DNA of 64,000 nucleotides from contig NZ_LQPE01000172.1 of assembly GCF_002101735.1 (NCBI RefSeq), positions 1-64,000 on the forward strand, in the 5' to 3' direction. Source of the stretch: Mycobacterium kyorinense. Its GTDB lineage: Bacteria > Actinomycetota > Actinomycetes > Mycobacteriales > Mycobacteriaceae. Under the pieces are notes generated by a model. The model was not told the DNA's origin. It did not search any database and saw only the letters and a program-made list of their open reading frames with translations. Of the stretch, positions 9,074 through 15,794 are shown piece after piece. Each line of letters opens with the position of its first letter. Position 1 is the stretch's first letter. Both the position numbers and the translations under genes were made by a program.

Positions 9074-9096
9074 TCGCCGGGACGGTCGCGACGCCC

Positions 9097-9102
9097 AGTC
9101 TA
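9097..9102 (-). promoter_or_regulatory. Probable -10 element of the infC operon
   Basis: TAGACT on the minus strand, 271 bases before the infC ATC start. It is divergent from the lysX promoter and about 65 bases from it. Confidence 0.45.
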
Positions 9103-9166
9103 GCAGTGCCGATGCCTCAACCCGACATGCGCGGCTTGCTGCACAGGCGATCCCCGGGTCAGCGAA

Positions 9167-9172
9167 TATCCT
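9167..9172 (+). promoter_or_regulatory. -10 element, leaderless promoter of lysX
   Basis: TATCCT, 8 bases before the GTG at 9181, with no Shine-Dalgarno between. It supports 9181 as the lysX start and places earlier in-frame GTGs (9001, 9046) upstream of the transcript. Confidence 0.55.
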
Positions 9173-9180
9173 CGCGGTCT

Positions 9181-12100
9181 GTGACACTCACCACGAGTCG
9201 GCCAACGTCGCGCTATCACTGGGTACCCGCCGCCGCCGGCTGGACCGTCGGCGTCATCTCGACCCTGTCGCTGCTGGCCAGCGTGTCGCCGTTGGTGCGG
9301 TGGATCATCCGGGCGCCCCGCGAGTTCATCAACGACTACCTGTTCAACTTCCCCGACACCAGCTTCTCCTGGTCGTTCGTGCTGGCGCTGCTGGCCGCCG
9401 CGCTGACCGCACGCAAACGAATCGCGTGGTGGCTGTTGGTGCTCAACCTGGTGCTCGCCGCCGGGTGGAACATCGGCGACCTGACGACGCCGGACAAGAC
9501 CGTGGTGGAGACCGTCGGGGAGAACATCGGCCTTGCCGTGCACCTGGCCGCGATCGTCCTGCTGGTATTGGCCTACCGGGAGTTTTGGGCCAAGGTGCGC
9601 CGCGGCGCGCTGGTCAAGGCGGCGGCGACACTGCTCGCCGGGTGGGCGGTCGGGATTGCGCTGGCCTGGGGTCTGGTCGAACTGTTTCCCGGATCGCTCA
9701 AACGCGACGACCGGTTGTTCTACGTGGTCGACCGCGTCGTCGGATTCGCGCTGGCCGGTCAGGGTTCGTTCACGGGAAGGCCCCACATCTTTCTCAACGA
9801 CCTGTTCGGGTTGTTCGGCGGTCTGGCGCTCATCGTGGCGGCGATCGTGCTCTTCCGGTCCCAGCGCGCAGAGAACGCGCTGACGGGAGAAGACGAGTCG
9901 GCCATCCGCGGGCTGCTCGAGTTCTGGGGAAAGAACGATTCGCTGGGCTACTTCGCGACCCGCCGGGACAAGTCGGTGATCTTCGCGCCCAATGGCCGCG
10001 CGGCGATCACCTACCGGGTCGAGGTCGGCGTCTGCCTGGCCAGCGGCGACCCGGTGGGTGACCCGCGGGCGTGGCCCCAAGTCATCGACGCGTGGCTGCA
10101 ACTGTGCCAGACCTACGGCTGGGCACCCGGCGTCATGGGCGCCAGTTCCCAAGCGGCCAAAGCATTTCGGGAGGCCGGCCTCAACGCCCTGGAGCTGGGC
10201 GACGAGGCGATCCTGCACACCGCCGACTTCAAACTGTCCGGCCCCGACATGCGCGGCGTGCGCCAAGCGGTGACCCGGGCGCGCCGGGCGGGGCTGGCGG
10301 TGCGCATCCGCCGGCACCGCGACATCTCCACCGACGAGATGGCAGCGCTGATCAAGTGCGCGGACGCCTGGCGGGACACCGAAACCGAGCGCGGCTTCTC
10401 GATGGCGCTGGGTCGGCTCGGCGACCCCGCCGACGGTGACTGCCTGCTGGTCGAGGCGCTGGGCCAGGACAACCGGGTGGTGGCGATGCTGTCGCTGGTG
10501 CCGTGGGGACAGAACGGGGTTTCGCTCGATTTGATGCGGCGTTCCCCCCAGTCGCCGAACGGCACCATCGAACTGATGGTCAGCGAACTCGCATTGAACG
10601 CCGAACACCTTGGCATCAGCCGTATTTCACTGAATTTCGCGATGTTCCGCTCGGCGTTCGAGCAGGGCGCTCAGCTCGGCGCCGGTCCGGTGGCACGGTT
10701 GTGGCGCGGCCTGCTGGTGTTCTTCTCGCGCTGGTGGCAGTTGGAGACGCTGTACCGCTCGAACATGAAGTACCAACCCGAGTGGCTACCCCGCTACGCC
10801 TGCTACGAAGACGCCCGGCTGATTCCGCGGGTCGGGGTGGCTTCGGTGATCGCCGAAGGCTTCCTGGTGCTGCCGTTTTCGCGGCGCAACGAGCAGCACA
10901 CCGGCCACCACCCGTCCGTGCCCCCGGTTTTGGTGGAGACCGGGCTGCTGCACCACGACGGCTCGACCCCGGACGTTTCCAGCCTGCGCAAGGTCGAGCC
11001 GCCGGACGTCGACACACCCCGTCGGCGACTGCCCGAACAGATGCGAGTCCGCCTTGCCAAGCTGAAGAAGTTGCAGGACAGCGGTATTGACGCCTACCCG
11101 GTGGGGCATCCGCCCACCCATACGATCGCCCAGGCGTTGGACGTCGAGGACCAGACCACGGTGTCGGTGTCCGGACGGGTGCTGCGGATCCGCGACTTCG
11201 GCGGCGTGCTGTTCGCGGTGTTGCGGGACTGGTCGGCCGAAATGCAGCTGCTGCTTGACAACTCGGTCCTCGAGCAAGGCCGCGCCGCGGACTTCACCAA
11301 AGCGATCGACCTCGGCGACCTGATCGAGGTGACCGGACAGATGGGATTCTCCAAGACCGGGACCCGGTCGCTGATCGTGCTGCGCTGGCGATTGACCGGA
11401 AAGTGTCTGCGTCCCCTGCCCAACAAGTGGACCGGCCTGGCCGACCCGGAGGCGCGGGTGCGCAGCCGCTACGTCGACCTGGCGATCAACGCGGACTCCC
11501 GCGAGCTGATAACGGCCCGCAGCAAAGTACTACGGGCGATCCGGGAGACGTTGACCGCCAAGGGTTTTCTCGAAGTCGAAACACCGATCCTGCAGCAGGT
11601 CCACGGCGGCGCCACCGCCCGCCCGTTCGTCACCCACATCAACACCTACGACCTGGATCTGTACCTGCGGATTGCGCCGGAGCTGTACCTGAAGCGGCTG
11701 TGTGTCGGCGGTGTGGAGCGAGTCTTCGAACTGGGCCGCGCGTTTCGTAACGAGGGCGTCGACTTCAGCCACAACCCGGAGTTCACCCTGCTGGAGGCCT
11801 ACCAGGCGCACGCCGACTACCTGACGTGGGTGGACGGTTGCCGTGAGCTGATCCAGGCCGCCGCCGAAGCCGCCAACGGTTCGCCGGTGGTGATGCGGCC
11901 GCGGTCCGACGGCGGCCTGGAAGCGGTCGACATCTCCGGCGAGTGGCCGGTCAAGACGGTGCACGAGGCGGTGTCCGAGGCGCTCGGCGAGCACGTCGAC
12001 ACCGGCACCGAACTGGCCAAGCTGCGCAAGCTGTCCGACGCCGCCGGAATCCCCTACCTGCCCCGGTGGGATGCCGGCGCGGTGGTGCTGGAGCTCTACG

Positions 12101-12483
12101 AGCACCTGGTCGAGGCGAAAACCGGCCGACCGACTTTCTACACCGACTTTCCGACCTCGGTGTCGCCGTTGACCCGACCGCACCGCCACAAGGCCGGTGT
12201 CGCCGAACGCTGGGACCTGGTGGCCTGGGGCATCGAGCTGGGCACCGCCTACAGCGAGTTGACCGACCCGGTGGAGCAGCGGCGCCGCTTGCAAGAGCAG
12301 TCCCTGCTGGCCGCCGGCGGCGACCCGGAAGCCATGGAGCTCGACGAGGACTTCCTGCAGGCGATGGAATACGCGATGCCGCCGACCGGCGGGCTGGGCA
12401 TGGGTGTGGACCGCGTCGTCATGCTCATCACGGGCCGCAGCATCCGCGAGACGCTGCCCTTCCCACTGGCAAAGCCGCGTTAA
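9181..12483 (+). CDS. lysX: LysX: lysyl-phosphatidylglycerol synthase / Lys-tRNA ligase
   Basis: 1100-residue bifunctional membrane protein. The N-terminal third has several membrane segments, then a DUF2156 (MprF-like) lysyl-transfer domain (SLGYFATRRDKSVIFAPNGR, VCLASGDPVGD, RGFSMALGRLGD), then an OB-fold (SVSGRVLRIRDFGGVLF) and a class II lysyl-tRNA synthetase core (HGGATARPFVTHINTYDLDL, FELGRAFRNEGVDFSHNPEF, GGLGMGVDRVVMLITG). In M. tuberculosis LysX lysinylates phosphatidylglycerol and protects against cationic peptides. Start 9181 follows the leaderless promoter; the frame is open back to 9001, overlapping the infC leader, which I reject. Confidence 0.96.
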   Translation: MTLTTSRPTSRYHWVPAAAGWTVGVISTLSLLASVSPLVRWIIRAPREFINDYLFNFPDTSFSWSFVLALLAAALTARKRIAWWLLVLNLVLAAGWNIGDLTTPDKTVVETVGENIGLAVHLAAIVLLVLAYREFWAKVRRGALVKAAATLLAGWAVGIALAWGLVELFPGSLKRDDRLFYVVDRVVGFALAGQGSFTGRPHIFLNDLFGLFGGLALIVAAIVLFRSQRAENALTGEDESAIRGLLEFWGKNDSLGYFATRRDKSVIFAPNGRAAITYRVEVGVCLASGDPVGDPRAWPQVIDAWLQLCQTYGWAPGVMGASSQAAKAFREAGLNALELGDEAILHTADFKLSGPDMRGVRQAVTRARRAGLAVRIRRHRDISTDEMAALIKCADAWRDTETERGFSMALGRLGDPADGDCLLVEALGQDNRVVAMLSLVPWGQNGVSLDLMRRSPQSPNGTIELMVSELALNAEHLGISRISLNFAMFRSAFEQGAQLGAGPVARLWRGLLVFFSRWWQLETLYRSNMKYQPEWLPRYACYEDARLIPRVGVASVIAEGFLVLPFSRRNEQHTGHHPSVPPVLVETGLLHHDGSTPDVSSLRKVEPPDVDTPRRRLPEQMRVRLAKLKKLQDSGIDAYPVGHPPTHTIAQALDVEDQTTVSVSGRVLRIRDFGGVLFAVLRDWSAEMQLLLDNSVLEQGRAADFTKAIDLGDLIEVTGQMGFSKTGTRSLIVLRWRLTGKCLRPLPNKWTGLADPEARVRSRYVDLAINADSRELITARSKVLRAIRETLTAKGFLEVETPILQQVHGGATARPFVTHINTYDLDLYLRIAPELYLKRLCVGGVERVFELGRAFRNEGVDFSHNPEFTLLEAYQAHADYLTWVDGCRELIQAAAEAANGSPVVMRPRSDGGLEAVDISGEWPVKTVHEAVSEALGEHVDTGTELAKLRKLSDAAGIPYLPRWDAGAVVLELYEHLVEAKTGRPTFYTDFPTSVSPLTRPHRHKAGVAERWDLVAWGIELGTAYSELTDPVEQRRRLQEQSLLAAGGDPEAMELDEDFLQAMEYAMPPTGGLGMGVDRVVMLITGRSIRETLPFPLAKPR

Positions 12484-12544
12484 CCGCGTGTACCGGCCGC
12501 GTTTCACAGCTAGCAATCAGAAACGCCGGTCAGGATGAGTCACA

Positions 12545-13969
12545 ATGGTTTCTGTGACGCCTTCGACGACGACCGTCGCCGCTCCACTGTTGGTGGGTCA
12601 TCACACCTCGTTGATGCACGGCTGGGTTCCGCTCGCGGTGCAGGCCGCCGCCGCGGTCGCGCTGGTGTTGGCCGTCGGGTGGCGGTCGCGTCGCTGGCGG
12701 CTGGTGTGGCTGCCGGTGGCCGCCGCCGTGGGTGTCGCGGTGACGTGCTGGGCGTACTGGTACATCGCCGACGACGGTCTGGCCGGCGAGCCTGCGCCGC
12801 ACACGCTGTGGATGTGGATCGCGCTGACCGGCGCGGCCGGCGCGGTGCTGACGCTGGGCTGGCGAAGCGCACGCTGGTGGCATCGCGTCGCATCGGTGAC
12901 GGCGGTGCCGCTGTGCCTGCTGAGTTCGGCGCTGGCGCTCAACGGCTGGGTCGGCTATTTCCCGACAGTGCAGACGGCGTGGAACCAGCTCACCGCCGGT
13001 CCGTTGCCCGATCAGACCGACGCGGCGGCCGTTACGGCGATGGCCGCCAAGGGCGCCCAGCCGCCGCGCGGCAGCGTGGTGCCGGTAACGATCCCCGCCG
13101 ACGCGTCGCACTTCAAGCACCGCGGCGAGCTGGTGTATCTGCCGCCGGCATGGTTCGCCGATCCGCGGCCGGCGCTGCCGACGGTGATGATGATCGGCGG
13201 CGAGTTCAACACCCCCGCCGACTGGCTGCGCGCCGGCAACGCGGTAAAGACCGTCGACGACTTCGCCGCCGCGCACGGCGGCAACGCGCCGGTGCTGGTG
13301 TTCGTGGACTCAGGCGGCGCGTTCAACAACGACACCGAATGCGTCAACGGCGCCCGGGGTAATGCCGCCGATCACTTGACCAAAGACGTTGTGCCGTTCA
13401 TGGTTTCTCGTTTCGGCGCCAGCCCTGACCGCTCGAAATGGGGTATCGTGGGCTGGTCGATGGGCGGCACCTGCGCGGTGGACCTGACCGTGATGCACCC
13501 CGACATGTTCAGCGCGTTCGTCGACATCGCCGGCGATCTGGGCCCCAACTCGGGAACCAAGGCGCAGACAATCGCGCGGCTGTTCGGCGGGGATGCGGCG
13601 GCCTGGGCGGCATTCGACCCGACTCAGGTGATCACCAAACACGGCCGCTACACCGGGGTTTCGGGTTGGTTCGCGGTCAACTCCACACCGCATCGAGCGG
13701 TCACGGTGGCAGGTACCGGCGCCACCGCGGTGGACGACCGGTCCGCCAATCCCAATAGCACCGCGGCGGCCGCCGAATCGCTGTGCACGCTCGGGCTGGC
13801 CCACGGCATCGACTGCGCAGTGATCGCCCAGCCGGGCAAACACGACTGGCCGTTCGCCGGTCGGGTGTTCACCGCGGCGCTGCCTTGGCTGGCCGGCCAG
13901 CTGGGCACGCCCGAGGTGCCGCGGATTGCGTTGCAGGCGGAGCCCACTCCGCTGCCCGCGAACAGGTAA
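12545..13969 (+). CDS. Membrane-anchored alpha/beta-hydrolase esterase (Rv1639c-like)
   Basis: 474 residues. Four hydrophobic segments fill about residues 10-140 and anchor a C-terminal esterase domain of the antigen-85 / putative esterase fold that likely faces outside. Nucleophile elbow GWSMGG lies in GIVGWSMGGTCAVDLTVMHP; candidate Asp and His follow (for example GKHDWPFAGRVF for the His). PAWFADPRPALPTVMMIGG is typical of this family. A CAGGAT hexamer 8 bases before the ATG may be a weak leaderless -10. Lies 61 bases after lysX in the same direction. Substrate unknown; a cell-envelope ester or mycolyl-type donor is only a guess. Confidence 0.85.
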   Translation: MVSVTPSTTTVAAPLLVGHHTSLMHGWVPLAVQAAAAVALVLAVGWRSRRWRLVWLPVAAAVGVAVTCWAYWYIADDGLAGEPAPHTLWMWIALTGAAGAVLTLGWRSARWWHRVASVTAVPLCLLSSALALNGWVGYFPTVQTAWNQLTAGPLPDQTDAAAVTAMAAKGAQPPRGSVVPVTIPADASHFKHRGELVYLPPAWFADPRPALPTVMMIGGEFNTPADWLRAGNAVKTVDDFAAAHGGNAPVLVFVDSGGAFNNDTECVNGARGNAADHLTKDVVPFMVSRFGASPDRSKWGIVGWSMGGTCAVDLTVMHPDMFSAFVDIAGDLGPNSGTKAQTIARLFGGDAAAWAAFDPTQVITKHGRYTGVSGWFAVNSTPHRAVTVAGTGATAVDDRSANPNSTAAAAESLCTLGLAHGIDCAVIAQPGKHDWPFAGRVFTAALPWLAGQLGTPEVPRIALQAEPTPLPANR

Positions 13970-13978
13970 CCCCGCCCG

Positions 13979-14401
13979 ATGCCGGCGATTGCACGCGTTC
14001 GCCGCGCGATATTCGCGCGGCACTGCAATCCGTGGAGTGCGTGGACGCGCTGGGCCAGTACCCCGCTGGTGCTGGTGCCGGTGTGGACGCGACGGTGGAG
14101 CCACGCGGCGGTAATCGCTCTGTGGCTGGCGATCAACCCGGTTGCCTTCGGCAAGCCCGCCGACCACGACAATTGGGCCACCCGCGCGATGCTCGGCGAA
14201 GAAGCGTGGATTACCAACCGGCCCAAGGACTCCGCCGCCGCGGTCAGCGCCGTGACGTCCGTCGCTGCCGTCCTCGCGCTGGCGGCGGCACGCCGACGTC
14301 AGCTCGCCCTGGCCGCCGTCGCCACCGCGGTGCAGATGGCGATGACGCTGGTGTACTGGCAGCAGATGACCCGCTACCTGGACCGCGCGGGTACCGTGTA
14401 A
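13979..14401 (+). CDS. Small membrane protein, DUF6653-like
   Basis: 140 residues, with a basic N-terminus and three or four hydrophobic helices (for example VLVPVWTRRWSHAAVIALWL and LAAVATAVQMAMTLVYWQQ). KPADHDNWATRAMLGEEAW between helices resembles the DUF6653 family of small integral membrane proteins. Starts 9 bases after the esterase stop and ends 2 bases before the next gene, so it is likely part of the same transcript. No function can be named. Confidence 0.65.
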   Translation: MPAIARVRRAIFARHCNPWSAWTRWASTPLVLVPVWTRRWSHAAVIALWLAINPVAFGKPADHDNWATRAMLGEEAWITNRPKDSAAAVSAVTSVAAVLALAAARRRQLALAAVATAVQMAMTLVYWQQMTRYLDRAGTV

Positions 14402-14403
14402 CC

Positions 14404-14628
14404 ATGCCCGACGAGCCAGATACCGGATACGACGATTCCGGCGTGCCGACGTTCGAGTCGGTTCGCGAGAAGATCGAGACGCGGTACGGAACCTCGTTGG
14501 GCGCCGCTGAATTGGCCTCCGAAACATCGGAGGGTCGCAATGTCGAGGAGCAATACCGGGCGCGTCAAGAGGCGGCAGCTGAGCGGCTGACCGAGATCCG
14601 CGAATCGATGCGCCAGGACGACCGCTGA
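14404..14628 (+). CDS. Small acidic conserved protein (Rv1638A-like)
   Basis: 74 residues, charged, without membrane segments, predicted mostly helical: MPDEPDTGYDDSGVPTFESV at the start, then a helix rich in Glu and Arg ending RESMRQDDR. It begins 2 bases after the preceding stop, so translation is probably coupled. Size and position agree with the small hypothetical gene next to uvrA in M. tuberculosis. Function unknown. Confidence 0.7.
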   Translation: MPDEPDTGYDDSGVPTFESVREKIETRYGTSLGAAELASETSEGRNVEEQYRARQEAAAERLTEIRESMRQDDR

Positions 14629-14660
14629 GAGGATTCGGCGTTGCCGAGCGGCGAAACCGC

Positions 14661-15794
14661 TTGGCGCGCAGACATCTCCTATCGACGCAGAGTGGTGAAT
14701 CCGTAGCGGGAGTCACCGCACAGCTGTTGGGTCTTCATGCCACCGACCCGGCCACGCCGTATCTTTCGCTGTGGGCGCGCATGGCGGGCTTTCTCACCAG
14801 CGACCTGGATACCGAGCTGTACCAGAAGCGTTCTGTGGTCAAGCATCTGGCGATGCGCCGCACACTGTGGGTAGTCACTGCAGAAGACCTGGCGATCATT
14901 CAGCCCGCGGCCAGCGATCGGGTCGCGGCCAACGAGCGTCGTCGGCTCGTCGCCGATGCGCAAAAGGCCGGGGTCGCCGAGGACGGCGAGCGCTGGCTCG
15001 ATGCGGCCTGCACGGCGGTGCTGCGGCACCTGGGCGAGCACGGGCCGGCCAGCGGCAGCGACCTGCGGGCCGCTCTACCCGAACTTGCCGGAACCTGGGA
15101 CCCGGCGCCCGGAAAGCGTTGGGGTGGGCCGGTTCCGCTTGCCCCGCGGGTGCTGACCGTACTGTCGGTTCGCGGCGATATCGTGCGCGGCCCGAACGGC
15201 GGGACATGGACCACGTCACGCCCGCGGTGGGTGACCGCGGCCGATTGGCTCACACGGCCTGTCGAGCCGCGGCCCGCCGACGACGCGCGCGCCGAACTGA
15301 CCCGCCGATGGCTGCACGCGTTTGGGCCCGCGACCGTCGACGACATCAAGTGGTGGTTCGGCACCACGTTGACCGCGGTGCGTACGGCGCTGGCCGAAAT
15401 CGGCGCGGTGGCAGTTGATCTGCACGGCGTTCCCGGCTTCGCGCTGGCCGACGACCTCGATCCCGAACCGGACACCGAGCCGTGGTGCGCGCTGCTGCCC
15501 GGATTGGACCTGACCACGATGGGCTGGTTTCAGCGCGACTGGTATCTCGGCGAGCACCGCGGGCAGGTCTTCGACCGCAACGGCAACGCCGGCCCGACCG
15601 CGTGGTGGAACGGCCGCGTGGTGGGCGGCTGGTCTCAGGACGCCGACGGCCGGGTTCAGCTGCAGCTTCTGGAGGATCCCGGCCGTGACGGGCGCCGCGC
15701 ACTGACGAAACGCGCCGTCGAGCTCACCGCCTGGCTGGACGGCGTGCGGATCGCCCCGCGCTTCCCGTCGCCGTTGTCGAAGGCTAAGCGCTGA
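14661..15794 (+). CDS. Winged-helix DNA-binding (HTH_42 / YcaQ-AlkZ-like) protein
   Basis: About 377 residues of the winged-helix family that includes YcaQ/AlkZ DNA glycosylases and many uncharacterised actinobacterial proteins. Seen: VAGVTAQLLGLHATDPATPY near the start, RRTLWVVTAEDL, HAFGPATVDDIKWWFG, CALLPGLDLTTMGW and the C-terminal PFPSPLSK-like end. The start is uncertain: TTG at 14661 is the first usual start, but in-frame codons before it read FGVAERRNR, which fits the family N-terminus, so translation may begin at CTG 14625. The 3' end overlaps uvrA by 11 bases, head to head, which suggests a link to DNA repair, but no activity is proved. Confidence 0.8.
   Translation: MARRHLLSTQSGESVAGVTAQLLGLHATDPATPYLSLWARMAGFLTSDLDTELYQKRSVVKHLAMRRTLWVVTAEDLAIIQPAASDRVAANERRRLVADAQKAGVAEDGERWLDAACTAVLRHLGEHGPASGSDLRAALPELAGTWDPAPGKRWGGPVPLAPRVLTVLSVRGDIVRGPNGGTWTTSRPRWVTAADWLTRPVEPRPADDARAELTRRWLHAFGPATVDDIKWWFGTTLTAVRTALAEIGAVAVDLHGVPGFALADDLDPEPDTEPWCALLPGLDLTTMGWFQRDWYLGEHRGQVFDRNGNAGPTAWWNGRVVGGWSQDADGRVQLQLLEDPGRDGRRALTKRAVELTAWLDGVRIAPRFPSPLSKAKR

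Larger units (their letters stand above)
8827..9090 (-). ncRNA. infC structured 5' leader (putative attenuator)
   Basis: If transcription begins about 7 bases after the -10 at 9097-9102, the infC messenger has a leader of some 264 bases. In transcript order it holds a 25-codon open frame, a stem ACCGGCACC/GGTGCCGGT (8987-9008), a stem CTGCG/CGCAG (8971-8985), an intrinsic terminator (8907-8930) and the AGGAGG of infC. CTGCG of the second stem could instead pair with CGCAG in the terminator arm, which would form an antiterminator. Boundaries and mechanism are inferred. Confidence 0.6.

Noticed and set aside
9001..9180. Upstream extension of lysX to GTG 9001 or 9046
   Set aside because: It overlaps the infC leader stems and lies upstream of the lysX -10; the sequence is not membrane-like or conserved as far as I can recall.
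9100..10608. 502-codon frame opposite lysX
   Set aside because: Antisense shadow, Gln/His/Arg-rich; lysX domains are clear on the other strand.
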